Origin: CAYUVH01 sp964448135
GTDB lineage: Bacteria; Verrucomicrobiota; Verrucomicrobiia; Limisphaerales; UBA8199
DNA length: 64,000 nucleotides
Assembly (NCBI GenBank): GCA_964448135.1
Contig: CAYUVH010000037.1
Coordinates: 1-64,000, forward strand
Direction of reading: 5' to 3'
A model generated the notes under the pieces. The model ran no database searches. It was given only the letters and a program-made list of their open reading frames with translations, and was not told where the DNA came from. Positions 26,654 to 34,355 of the stretch are shown here, in pieces. How positions within the stretch are numbered: position 1 is the first letter of the stretch; each line of letters begins with the position of its first letter. The translations under genes were made by a program, and so were the position numbers.

Positions 26654-26756
26654 GCCGAACGATCACCGCAGCCACGCCGGGAAGGAAGACGGAGTGCAGA
26701 CAGGATGAGAGTATGAGGGCAGAGCGCCGAGCGGAGAGCGCGGGCGGTGGTTAAGT
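26654..26756 (-). other. attC-like spacer C (degenerate)
   Basis: On the minus strand this spacer opens with ACTTAAC, which fits the RYYYAAC box and contains the stop of the upstream gene. It ends with GTTCGGC just before the next ATG. It shares the 15-base CGCAGCCACGCCGGG (plus strand) with the spacer at 27324-27432. The internal stem is weak. Confidence 0.35.
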
Positions 26757-27314
26757 GCAGGACTTTTGTTGGGCTCTGTGTGTTTGAATGAAGCTGTCAT
26801 AGTCCTCGATCCATATCTTCTCGGCCCAGCCGCCGGTGCCGTAGCGCTGGATTTCAACACGAGCCGCCTCCGGGGACATGGAAACCGCCCAAGGGACAAA
26901 CCCCTCACGTAGAAAGCGTACTATACTGGCAAGCCGCTCCCGAACCTCACCGACCGAGGCCCGCTCGTAGTCGAATCTGTCATGGTCAAAGCGGAGAAGG
27001 CGCGAATAGTAGCGCATCTCCGACCGCTGCTCCATCAACTCGGACGGCGTGAACTTGAAAGGGTAATGTTCAGTCGCCAAGTTCGCGTCCGCGGCCAGAC
27101 GCAGCTCAGTGAGTTCACGGAGAAAGGTATGGCGAAAGCAGAGGGTCCACGCGGCTGATCCAGGTATACTGAATCTCCCGCCCAAGCGGATCAAGGCCAC
27201 GTGTGTAGTATCGGCGATGCGATGCAGGGATTTTCCCAAGGCGCGGAATCCAAGTGGGGACAAGCCCTGCACTACATCCGACTCGAACAATCTATCGAAA
27301 TCTGGGCGTTGCAT
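26751..27314 (-). CDS. Unknown protein, possibly DUF4304-like
   Basis: A 187-residue soluble protein. The ATG at 27314 (MQRPDFDRLFESDVV) is preferred over a TTG at 27329, which would lie inside a spacer repeat. The N-terminal pattern LSPLGFRALGKSLHRIADTTHVALIRLGGRFS recalls the DUF4304 fold (helix, then LGF, then beta-strands), a family often found among small accessory genes; this is a resemblance by eye only. Its TAA stop lies in ACTTAAC, an attC-like box. Third gene of the possible cassette array. Confidence 0.6.
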   Translation of the reverse strand: MQRPDFDRLFESDVVQGLSPLGFRALGKSLHRIADTTHVALIRLGGRFSIPGSAAWTLCFRHTFLRELTELRLAADANLATEHYPFKFTPSELMEQRSEMRYYSRLLRFDHDRFDYERASVGEVRERLASIVRFLREGFVPWAVSMSPEAARVEIQRYGTGGWAEKIWIEDYDSFIQTHRAQQKSCT

Positions 27315-27323
27315 AAGCTTCAC

Positions 27324-27432
27324 AACCAACGGAAAGCGCAGCCACGCCGGGCCAATGATGTCCGGCTGGAACTGAGGCGCTCTCCCGGCGTTGGCTGGTG
27401 CGATTGGCTGGGCCTGATCATGCGAGTTAGTA
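27324..27432 (-). other. attC-like spacer B with imperfect inverted repeat
   Basis: Plus-strand arms GCAGCCACGCCGGG (27338-27351) and CCCGGCGTTGGCTGGTGC (27384-27401) pair with two extra unpaired bases on one arm, the type of extrahelical base seen in attC folds. On the minus strand it begins at TACTAAC, containing the stop of the upstream gene, and ends at GTTGGTT nine bases before the next ATG. Confidence 0.4.
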
Positions 27433-27789
27433 CAGCCTTACGCTCAGCAGCAACACCAAAAAAAGCGCCGGAACAATGATCGCGCGCCCAAGCTCGCCGC
27501 GGCTCTCTAAACGCTTTCGGAACTTGAGCAAATATGCAATCCACCAAAGAGTAAAAACAACCAAGACCCAATCGGCAGGATTCAGAAACGGAGCCCACTC
27601 CCTGCTGAATCCCCTGTGGATCAGAGTTCGTATTAGGAAAAGGGCAACGAACACTGCCAGGGGAAGTCCGGCCAGAAACCTCCTCTCATCAGCCTCTTCG
27701 TGGAATACCTGATGGAGTGGCGCACGCAGAAACCGGCCAAAAAAATGAAGTGCGCCTGCCCTGGATCGAGGCTCTTGGTTCGTTTTCAT
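27427..27789 (-). CDS. Small membrane protein, unknown
   Basis: A 120-residue protein with three hydrophobic segments (about residues 41-58, 72-88 and 103-118) and a basic N-terminal region. No family recognised. The TAA stop is embedded in TACTAAC and the ATG lies about 25 bases after an attC-like spacer, so it sits in the putative array like a cassette gene. Coding is supported by the membrane-protein hydrophobicity pattern rather than by homology. Confidence 0.55.
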   Translation of the reverse strand: MKTNQEPRSRAGALHFFGRFLRAPLHQVFHEEADERRFLAGLPLAVFVALFLIRTLIHRGFSREWAPFLNPADWVLVVFTLWWIAYLLKFRKRLESRGELGRAIIVPALFLVLLLSVRLY

Positions 27790-27813
27790 ATATTGCCTGT
27801 CGGCACACGCAGG

Positions 27814-27918
27814 GCTTCACCGCCCGACTTAGAGCAGAGCCACCGCCGACTCGTGAGGCGAACCGCGAGAGCGGACCTGCGAGCGCCAACGGCGGCTGGC
27901 TCGGGCGACGGGTTAGGC
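27814..27918 (-). other. attC-like spacer A (best example)
   Basis: On the minus strand it opens with GCCTAAC, a perfect RYYYAAC box (27918-27912). Inside, arms GAGCCAGCCGCCG and CGGCGGTGGCTC pair with a single unpaired base. The 3' end carries GTCGGGC and then GTGAAGC, each one mismatch from GTTRRRY. Length about 105 bases, in the usual attC range. No integrase gene is visible. Confidence 0.45.
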
Positions 27919-27948
27919 GTCATCATGTGAAACCTCATAACTCGTGGC

Positions 27949-28329
27949 TCAAATCTGTGTGCAAACAATACAGGAAATGACCAAAGCTGCAAAGCTGCTG
28001 AACAACCCAAGCCTCTGTGACAAAGGCGTGGCGACAACGACGGCGACGAGAACCGAACCAAAGACAATCGGCAGCGCAACGGCGAGTCGGCGATGTCGAA
28101 GGCGGAAGTAAAGCAGTGGCGCGGCAATCGCACCTGCAACGAGAGTGACTGGTGTGGCAATCATCCGAACAAACGGGTCGCGCAGTGTAGCAAAAACGCC
28201 CTGTCCATAAGCATCGTCGGTCGGTGGCAACGTGAGCTGCATAGCGGCAATGAAGGTGAAGGCAGTGAGGAACGCGCCAGCAAACGCCGCTAGGAGGAAA
28301 ACTGCGAAGCTGTGTGTTCGAGTGTGCAT
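27949..28329 (-). CDS. Small membrane protein, unknown
   Basis: A 126-residue protein with four hydrophobic stretches (about residues 9-30, 50-70, 80-97 and 106-124). The ATG at 28329 (MHTRTHSFAVFLLAAFAG) starts at the first membrane helix; the longer open frame to 28512 runs into repeat DNA and crosses the GTTAGGC site, so it is rejected. The gene is flanked by GTTAGGC 15 bases before the ATG and GCCTAAC 30 bases after the stop, a precise cassette-like arrangement. Confidence 0.6.
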   Translation of the reverse strand: MHTRTHSFAVFLLAAFAGAFLTAFTFIAAMQLTLPPTDDAYGQGVFATLRDPFVRMIATPVTLVAGAIAAPLLYFRLRHRRLAVALPIVFGSVLVAVVVATPLSQRLGLFSSFAALVISCIVCTQI

Positions 28330-28662
28330 GTCGCGTGCGCTGCCGCCTAACAGTAGGATCAGGGCAAAGTGACCGATGCAAAGACAAAGTCGGAAGACAA
28401 AGCGTGCAGGCGGGGTGTCGTGGTGGTTTTGCGGTAATTGGGCGGGAAATGCAGCGGCCGGTGGCAAGCGGGGTTTGTCTTTGGTCGTTTGGTGAAAGCC
28501 GCGCACAGACAAAGTGGCCCCGGGGTGGCGCGGGTCCTGCGATGCTGTGCTCCCGGTCTCATCGGGGGCAGCAAAAGCCCGAAGAGAGAATCTGTCAAGC
28601 GGGATTGGGGGAATCGCAAACGGATGTGGGGTGAGCCGGTGGGGTTTGTGAATGATGCGGAT

Positions 28663-28709
28663 ATGGGACCGGTGGGACCTATGGGACCTGTGGGACCTGT
28701 GGGACCTGG
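28663..28709. repeat. Tandem 9-bp repeat (A/G)TGGGACC(T/G)
   Basis: Five consecutive 9-base units beginning ATGGGACC/GTGGGACC. The unit resembles the complement of the CCCGTACCA unit at 24267-24350 (TGGTACGGG). Confidence 0.75.
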
Positions 28710-28725
28710 TGGACGAGGGGGAGGA

Positions 28726-28773
28726 AATGACGAATGACGAATGACGAAAGAAGCTCCAATATCAATGACGAAG
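28726..28773. repeat. AATGACGAA dispersed repeat, copy 2
   Basis: Three tandem AATGACG units, then a 20-base segment identical to copy 1 and a further AATGACGAAG. Confidence 0.75.
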
Positions 28774-28803
28774 ATCGTTTTTGCCGAGTACGGCGTGGGG
28801 CGG

Positions 28804-28839
28804 ACTTGGTGCACTTGGTGGACGGGTGGGACAGGTGGG
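28804..28839. repeat. Degenerate 9-bp repeat block
   Basis: About four units of the type TTGGTGCAC, TTGGTGGAC, GGGTGGGAC, AGGTGGGG in register with a 9-base period. Confidence 0.5.
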
Positions 28840-28857
28840 GAACCCCTCTCCCTTGAT

Positions 28858-28884
28858 CCCTCTCCCCATCGGATGGGGAGAGGG
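28858..28884. repeat. CCCTCTCC palindrome, copy 2
   Basis: Perfect 13-bp arms CCCTCTCCCCATC and complement around a single G. Same outer arms as the palindrome at 582-606. A T run follows a few bases later, so it could also stop plus-strand transcripts. Confidence 0.6.
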
Positions 28885-28986
28885 GGAAGATTTTTTGGGG
28901 GCGTTAGCTCCAAATGGTTTCGGAGCAACCCCGGGCTATGTTGCGGAACCCGCTTCGGGGTTCTGCAGAAGGTGCGGGGGGCGGAA

Positions 28987-29109
28987 GTGAGTGCAGAGTT
29001 GAGAGTGAAGAGCGCAGAGTTAAGCCGATTCCGAAGGGTGCCTGGGCGGTGGTCCCGGATGGGAGGTGGGAGTGAGTGCAGAGTTGAAAGTGCACAGTGA
29101 AGAATGAAG
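28987..29109. repeat. Two copies of a GTGAGTGCAGAGTTGA repeat
   Basis: GTGAGTGCAGAGTTGA followed by AGTG is present at 28987 and 29072, with further GCAGAGTT- and AGTGAAGA-type units inside and after them. No coding potential is evident. Confidence 0.6.
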
Positions 29110-29360
29110 CCGCGCCGGCAGGGATGCCGGCGGTCCTGAGGTGGGGGACGGTGGGTGCGATGGGCTGATGGGGATGGCAAATGGCAGAGGAGCAATGGCC
29201 AAGGGGTTGGCCGCAGCGGGGTCAGATGGTGAAAGGTTCTTTCTACCGCGTGCCTGAAGTGGTTTGCTTTTCCCGGTTTTGGAATCAAGGCGAGGCAACG
29301 GAGGCGGGACGCCTCCGCCACTTTGACATGGAGAGCCGGCGAGTTTGCGGTGGTGGTCGG

Positions 29361-29957
29361 CTATGACGCCTTGATCCAGCCGATCTCCAGGCGGAAGGGG
29401 CCGGCTTGTTTGTCGGAGATCAGGAAGCCAACGGAGGTGATCTTTGCGGGATTGAAGGGCGGCACGTCGGTGAGGACGCGGCCACGGAAGGTGGGGATAA
29501 ACTCTTTGAAGGCCAGCCGATGTTCTTCCCACGCGCCGGGCGTGGTCGTGAAAGTGCATTGGTAGAGCGGGGTGTCCAAGCCCGACCCGGTGCGCACGGT
29601 GAATTTGTAGCGGCGGCCATCTCCGCGCAACCGCAGGACAAAGTTGGTGAGGCCGGTGAGGTTCGCGCGCACGGGGGCGGAGCGGACGGAGGCGAACCCG
29701 CCGTTGTTTTCCAGCCGCACTGTGCCGCTGAAGACGGCGAAACCATTGGTCACCACCTGAAACTGGCTGGCGGAAACGCCGCCCATCACGCCGTCATTGA
29801 CCACTTCCCAGCCGGGCGAATGGGGTGCTTCAGAAAAATCGAAAAGGGTTTGGTTGGTTCCGGTGTCAGCTTTCATGGTGAGGGCCAGGGCGATCAGGGC
29901 GAGGGTGGGCATGAGTCGCGCGAGCGTGGTGGGAATGGATGTCATTTGCGCTGCCAA
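29361..29957 (-). CDS. CIA30 family protein (exported)
   Basis: A 198-residue protein with an N-terminal signal sequence (LIALALTMKA). The body matches the CIA30/NDUFAF1-type beta-sandwich: WEVVNDGVMGGVSAS, GFAVFSGTVRLENNGGFASVRS and YKFTVRT. Bacterial members are uncharacterised, though the mitochondrial relative helps assemble complex I; no such role is implied here. It starts 3 bases after the tspO stop, so it is the last gene of the SDR-tspO-CIA30 operon. A GC-rich hairpin at 29300-29316 lies about 45 bases past its stop. Confidence 0.85.
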   Translation of the reverse strand: MAAQMTSIPTTLARLMPTLALIALALTMKADTGTNQTLFDFSEAPHSPGWEVVNDGVMGGVSASQFQVVTNGFAVFSGTVRLENNGGFASVRSAPVRANLTGLTNFVLRLRGDGRRYKFTVRTGSGLDTPLYQCTFTTTPGAWEEHRLAFKEFIPTFRGRVLTDVPPFNPAKITSVGFLISDKQAGPFRLEIGWIKAS

Positions 29958-29960
29958 TGT

Positions 29961-30443
29961 TCACGAGTTCAGGCGCCACAGAGCGAAGTTCAAGGCGGCG
30001 GCAAAGCTGACCCACGCGAGGTAGGGGGCGAGCAACCAGGCGGCGCCGCGGCTCACGGGCCGAAAGGCGGTCAGGGTCAGGGCGATGGCCAGCCAGAGGA
30101 GCACGATCTCGGCGAACGCGATGCCTGGGTGGTGCCAGCCGAAGAACAGGGGCGTCCACAGGGCGTTGAGCGCCAGTTGGATGAGGAAGAAGGTCAGCGG
30201 CTTTCGTTGTTTTACCCAGCCACCCTGCCGCCATACCAGCCAGGCGGCGACCGCCATCATCGTATAGAGGGCGGTCCAGACGGGACCAAAAATCCAGCCG
30301 GGCGGATTCCACGCGGGTTTTTTCAAGGAGGCGTACCATTCGCCCGGGCCGAAAAGACCGCCGAGCGACGCGGCGGCAAAGCAGAGCAATAACCATCCCG
30401 CCAGAGTCAGCAGTGGGTGACGCGGGATTTTGTTGTTGGTCAT
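29961..30443 (-). CDS. tspO: TspO/MBR family tryptophan-rich sensory protein
   Basis: A 160-residue membrane protein with five predicted helices. Family motifs are WYASLKKPAWNPPGWIFGPVWTALY and LALNALWTPLFFGWHHPG. TspO proteins bind porphyrins and related ligands and influence tetrapyrrole or stress responses. It overlaps the upstream SDR gene by 4 bases and is followed by a CIA30 gene, so the three are probably made together. The role here is inferred only from family knowledge. Confidence 0.93.
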   Translation of the reverse strand: MTNNKIPRHPLLTLAGWLLLCFAAASLGGLFGPGEWYASLKKPAWNPPGWIFGPVWTALYTMMAVAAWLVWRQGGWVKQRKPLTFFLIQLALNALWTPLFFGWHHPGIAFAEIVLLWLAIALTLTAFRPVSRGAAWLLAPYLAWVSFAAALNFALWRLNS

Positions 30444-31900
30444 GATGGATATTCAGGCGGCTTCCGGGCGGCGTGCGACAGGCCGCGCAGCATGCCGGCG
30501 AACACGAGCTGGTGCAATGGCCATACGCCGTACCAGTAGGCCAGTCCCCACAATCCGAGGGGATCGAAGGTGGCGGTCTGGCGCAGGCGGGATTCATTGC
30601 CGTCCGGTTGAACCTCGAATTCCAGCCACGCCCGGCCCGGAAGTTTCATCTCGGCCGCGAGCCGCAGTCGCTGACCCGGCTGGATGGATTCCACGCGCCA
30701 GCAATCGAGCGTGTCGCCGACGCCGAGTCGCTGCGGGTCGCGGCGACCGCGGCGCATGCCCACGCCGCCCATGAGCAGGTCCAGCCAGCCGCGCAAGGTC
30801 CAAAGCCAGTTGGCATAAGGCCAGCCCGCGGCGCCGCCAATCCGTTCGACGGCCGCAAACGCTTGGGCGGGCGACGCGGAGACGTGCGCGGATCGCGAGT
30901 CCACCAGGCGGTTGCCGTAGCGAGTGCCTCCCCAGAGCTGAGGCGCGCTCATGGCGGCGGATGAGGCGTCCGACCAGCGCGTTTCCGCGAAGGTGGAGTC
31001 TTCGTTTCGCAATGCCCGCGCAATGGCGTCGCTCACGCCAATCGGCCGGATGGAGAAGAGCCTCCGGGCAGAATCGTCGCGCACCACGGTGGAGTGGCGG
31101 AGGCTATCCACCAACTTGCGGCCGACGCGGGCATAGAGGGGGGTGACCAGGCCGAGCCACAAACTCGACAGTCGCGGGGTCAGGAGCGGGACGGGAATCA
31201 TCCAGCGCCGGAGACCGCGCTGGCGCGCGTATTCGCGCATCAGTTCGCCATAGGAAACGCGATCCGGCCCGCCAATCTCGATGAGGATGCTGCCAGCCGG
31301 TTTGAGGGACAGGGCGGCACGAAGATAGGCCAGCACGTCGGTGATGGCGATAGGCTGGGCCGTTATGCGCACCCAGCGCGGCGTCACCATCAAGGGCAAT
31401 CGCTCGACCAGGGCCCGGATCATTTCGAAAGATAAACTGCCCGAGCCGATGATGATGGACGCACGGAGCTCGACGACGGGCACGCCGTGCGCCCGCAAGC
31501 GTTTTCCCACCTCGTGCCGGCTGCGCAGGTGCGCGGACAATTCCGGATCATCCTCGCCCAATCCGCCGAGATAAATGATGCGTTGCACGCCGGCGGCCCG
31601 CGCAGCGGCGGCGAAATTATCGGCGGCCAGGCGGTCCTGGGTTTCAAAATCGCCGATCGCGCCCAGCGAATGAACCAGATAAAACGCGGCTTCGACGCCG
31701 TGCATGGCGGCCGAGAGCGAAGCGGCGTCGAACAAGTCGCCTTGCACCACTTCGACGCCCGGCGGCACGCGGGAGGACAAGTTTGCCGGCGCCCGCGCCA
31801 GACAGCGCACGTGCCAGCCATCCGCGACCAGCAAGGGCAACAGCCTGCCGCCGACGTAACCGGTCGCACCGGTCAACAGGATATGGCGAGGCGTGTTCAT
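30440..31900 (-). CDS. NAD(P)-binding SDR fused to DUF2867
   Basis: A 486-residue two-domain protein. Residues about 5-290 form an atypical SDR/NmrA-like fold (ILLTGATGYVGGRLLPLL, FYLVHSLGA, IIYLGGLGE). The C-terminal part (about 320-480) matches the DUF2867/START-like region (RLVDSRSAHVSASPAQAF, RLRQTATFDPLGLWGLAYWYG). The ATG at 31900 (MNTPRHILLTGATG) is the natural start. The combination is a known family of unknown substrate; first gene of the operon with tspO and the CIA30 gene. Confidence 0.88.
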   Translation of the reverse strand: MNTPRHILLTGATGYVGGRLLPLLVADGWHVRCLARAPANLSSRVPPGVEVVQGDLFDAASLSAAMHGVEAAFYLVHSLGAIGDFETQDRLAADNFAAAARAAGVQRIIYLGGLGEDDPELSAHLRSRHEVGKRLRAHGVPVVELRASIIIGSGSLSFEMIRALVERLPLMVTPRWVRITAQPIAITDVLAYLRAALSLKPAGSILIEIGGPDRVSYGELMREYARQRGLRRWMIPVPLLTPRLSSLWLGLVTPLYARVGRKLVDSLRHSTVVRDDSARRLFSIRPIGVSDAIARALRNEDSTFAETRWSDASSAAMSAPQLWGGTRYGNRLVDSRSAHVSASPAQAFAAVERIGGAAGWPYANWLWTLRGWLDLLMGGVGMRRGRRDPQRLGVGDTLDCWRVESIQPGQRLRLAAEMKLPGRAWLEFEVQPDGNESRLRQTATFDPLGLWGLAYWYGVWPLHQLVFAGMLRGLSHAARKPPEYPS

Positions 31901-32020
31901 ATCATCTGCTACACCGCCCGAGCACACTGCGCAAGGATTCCGAAGGTTCAAAGACCGGCAGGCGCGCAAACTGGTTGGAGCACTCCGTTGGCGCGGAAAT
32001 TTCGGGAACCAGTTTCTGGT

Positions 32021-33361
32021 CTACCGCGGGCTGGTTTGCAGCCGGAACAGGGCAGGGTTGGAGGTGGTGGGGAATTGGGTGGTCAGCGTGACCGAATTGG
32101 TGACGGTGGTGTCGGAGCGGAGGAGCCAGTTGGTGGCGGGCGGGGTGGAGGAGAGAACCTGGTAGCGGCGGTTGTCGCGGGTGGGCCAGGAGAGGGAGAG
32201 TGAGTTGCCGGGACCGCGTGAGGCGGAGAGGGCGGGGTGGTCGGCGGGGTTTTTGGGGTCGGTGCCGGCGAGCCATTCCTGCCAGTCGGTGTAGCCATCG
32301 CCATCGGTGTCCACGGGCCTGGATTCGTAGTCGAAGACGGCTTTGACACCTTGATCGGAGATGAGGATGCCGTGGGCGTCGTGGGCGACGTTGCTGACGA
32401 GGCAGAAAGTTTGGAAGCGGAGGAGGTTCGAGCCGTAAAAGTGTTGGAGATAGGCGAAGTAGTTGGTGGCGCGTTGGACGCGGTGGCTGCCCTGGAGTTC
32501 GGCGGCGTCGGAGTCATCGAGCGAATTGTCGTTGGGATCGTTGTCGAGCGTGCCAACGGTGTAGATGACGAATTTGCGTTTGTATTGGTTGGTGATCAGC
32601 GTGGGGCCTTTGTCGTCGGGGTATTCGTAAGGGGCGTTCAGGCCGTAGCCCCAGTCGTTGTAGTCGGGGTACGTGGTCAGGCTGGGGACGAACCAGGCGC
32701 CGGAGTTGTTGGTGGCAGGGCGCTCGGGGTTCAAATAGAGGTAGGAAGAGGGGGCGCTGACGATGTAGCGCGTGTGGATGGCCCGCTGGACGGCGTAAAC
32801 GTCCTGGGTGGTGCAGGCCGCGTAGCGATTCACCAACTGGCCGCCACCGGAGTTTCCAAACCAGATCATGCGCTTCAGATTCGGGAAATTGGTGGAGGTG
32901 AGAATGAAATTGGAGAGCGCGTCCAGGGCGGTGTAGGGGGCGTAGTTCACCAGGATTTGGGCCGGATAGCCGTAGGCGGCCTTGCGCGAGCCGAAGGAAG
33001 GCTGGCTCAGCCAGTAGAGGGTCGAATTGGTCGCCGGCGCGGTGAAGGGCGTGATGTAAAGGCAGGGGGCGATGACAAGGGTGTTGTTGGACGCGCCCGG
33101 ACAATGCGCGGCGGAATCAATGCCGTACGCCAGGTAGTCGTCGGCGTTGTAACTGATGCCGTGGATGGAGATCAGGATCTGGGTGATGGCGGGGTAAGAC
33201 TGGTTCAGATTCCGGCTGCTGAAGAACTGGAAGTTGAATCTATTGGTGCCGGTCTGGAGGGGCAGGAGATTGGTAAAGATGGTCTGGGCGTGGAGCGTCG
33301 GGGAGACGTTCAAGGCCAGGCAAGCGGCGGAAACGAAGGCCAGAAATCGCCCCGGATTCAT
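32021..33361 (-). CDS. Secreted alpha/beta hydrolase with C-terminal module
   Basis: A 446-residue exported protein; the ATG at 33361 gives a signal peptide (FLAFVSAACLALNVSPTLHA). The central region is an alpha/beta-hydrolase fold with nucleophile elbow WFGNSGGGQLVNR (Ser near residue 180), and HDAHG may supply the catalytic His. A calcium-binding thrombospondin-3-like segment DTDGDGYTDWQEWLAGTDP links to a C-terminal beta-domain ending ALFRLQTSPR, related to the end modules of other secreted proteins here. The gene at 50429-51340 carries a similar hydrolase elbow. Substrate unknown, possibly a polyester or acyl ester. Confidence 0.8.
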   Translation of the reverse strand: MNPGRFLAFVSAACLALNVSPTLHAQTIFTNLLPLQTGTNRFNFQFFSSRNLNQSYPAITQILISIHGISYNADDYLAYGIDSAAHCPGASNNTLVIAPCLYITPFTAPATNSTLYWLSQPSFGSRKAAYGYPAQILVNYAPYTALDALSNFILTSTNFPNLKRMIWFGNSGGGQLVNRYAACTTQDVYAVQRAIHTRYIVSAPSSYLYLNPERPATNNSGAWFVPSLTTYPDYNDWGYGLNAPYEYPDDKGPTLITNQYKRKFVIYTVGTLDNDPNDNSLDDSDAAELQGSHRVQRATNYFAYLQHFYGSNLLRFQTFCLVSNVAHDAHGILISDQGVKAVFDYESRPVDTDGDGYTDWQEWLAGTDPKNPADHPALSASRGPGNSLSLSWPTRDNRRYQVLSSTPPATNWLLRSDTTVTNSVTLTTQFPTTSNPALFRLQTSPR

Positions 33362-33672
33362 TGGGTCTGCACGGTCATTTGTCGGCAGGAAAGATGGCAT
33401 AACTGGGGGCGGAGGGCGAATGGATTCGGGGGGAAAACGCAATTCGCAGGGAATGACGAAGCACTAATGACGAATCAAATACGAACCACGAATGACGAAG
33501 CTGAGAGGAAAATTGGGGGCAGACCAGGAGGGCGCCCACAGATTAGACAGAACACGCAGAGAAAGGATGGAGGAAAGGTCACCGTTCCTGCGCCCTGATT
33601 CGTTTACCCCGAGGCGGGCCCGGGGAGGGGTTGACTTTTCGACGGGCGGGTCAAGACTGACTTGAGCCGGAC
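33362..33672. other. Intergenic region with AATGACGAA repeat
   Basis: 311 bases between divergent genes. It contains the AATGACGAA repeat at 33451-33501 and otherwise nothing recognised. Confidence 0.5.
33451..33501. repeat. AATGACGAA dispersed repeat, copy 3
   Basis: Units GAATGACGAAGCAC, TAATGACGAA and GAATGACGAAGC in a row. The start GAATGACGAAGCAC is shared with copy 4 at 34252. Confidence 0.7.
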
Positions 33673-34257
33673 ATGACGACTGCGAATAAAGTCACCATCC
33701 TGCGGATGCTCCTGATACCGGTGTTCGTGGTGGAGGTGCTGTACTACGTGCGCGCGGGGGTGGAGATCCACCGTGTTTTCGCGGTGCTCACGTTTGCGGT
33801 GGCGGCGGTGCTTGACGGGGTGGATGGGTTTATCGCGCGGCGGTTCAACCAGCGGAGCCGGTTGGGGGTGATCCTGGATCCGCTCGCGGACAAATTGCTG
33901 CTGGTTTCGGGCATTGTTTTGTTGAGTTTCGATCATGAGCCGTACTTGGAGACGATTCCATTGTGGGTGACCGGGGCGATCATCGGCAGGGATGTGTTGA
34001 TCGGGATCGGGTTGTTGATCGTTCAGTTTATGTTCGGCAAGGTGGGTATCCGGCCGCGGGTGATGGGAAAAATCACGACGGTGTTGCAAATGGCGATGGT
34101 CCTGTGGATTCTGCTGAAGCTGCAGCCCGCCTGGGTCGGGGTCTGGTTGCCGCGCGCGACGGCGCTTTTTACGGCGTGGTCGGGGTTGCTGTATCTTTGG
34201 GACTTTATCCGGCAGGTCGGGAAGCATCCGGCGTCCAGCGCGGAGCGCGCTGAATGA
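33673..34257 (+). CDS. pgsA: CDP-diacylglycerol-glycerol-3-phosphate 3-phosphatidyltransferase
   Basis: A 194-residue integral membrane enzyme making phosphatidylglycerol phosphate. The CDP-alcohol phosphotransferase motif is complete: DG, two residues, AR, eight residues, G, three residues, D, three residues, D (within DGFIARRF...GVILDPLAD). Start NKVTILRMLLIPVF is typical of PgsA. Several membrane helices are evident. Its stop lies inside an AATGACGAA repeat and bcp follows about 100 bases later. Confidence 0.92.
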   Translation: MTTANKVTILRMLLIPVFVVEVLYYVRAGVEIHRVFAVLTFAVAAVLDGVDGFIARRFNQRSRLGVILDPLADKLLLVSGIVLLSFDHEPYLETIPLWVTGAIIGRDVLIGIGLLIVQFMFGKVGIRPRVMGKITTVLQMAMVLWILLKLQPAWVGVWLPRATALFTAWSGLLYLWDFIRQVGKHPASSAERAE

Positions 34258-34292
34258 CGAAGCACGAATGTCGAATGACGAGAGAAGCCCGA
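34252..34292. repeat. AATGACGAA dispersed repeat, copy 4
   Basis: GAATGACGAAGCACGAATG and AATGACGAGAGAAG units. It begins within the last codons of pgsA and supplies its stop codon, so the repeat has trimmed or set the pgsA C-terminus. Confidence 0.65.
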
Positions 34293-34355
34293 AGGACTAA
34301 AGAGTCACCCGCGAATGCACGCGAATCTGGAAAGCTGCTTAAAGCAAAGAATATT

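Larger units (their letters stand above)
28330..29360. other. About 1 kb gene-free region packed with short repeats
   Basis: No credible gene on either strand; long frames exist only because repeats lack stops. In order it holds a GCCTAAC core site (28345-28351), 9-bp GGGACC units (28663-28709), an AATGACGAA copy (28726-28773), degenerate 9-bp units (28804-28839), a CCCTCTCC palindrome (28858-28884), two copies of a GTGCAGAGTTGA repeat, and hairpins at 29114-29131 and 29300-29316. Confidence 0.65.

Noticed and set aside
28359..29321. A 320-codon minus-strand open frame in the repeat-rich gap
   Set aside because: It reads through the AATGACGAA, GGGACC and CCCTCTCC repeats, giving Pro/Arg/His-rich low-complexity sequence with internal repeats such as GPTGPTGPI. 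It has no domain and no start context.
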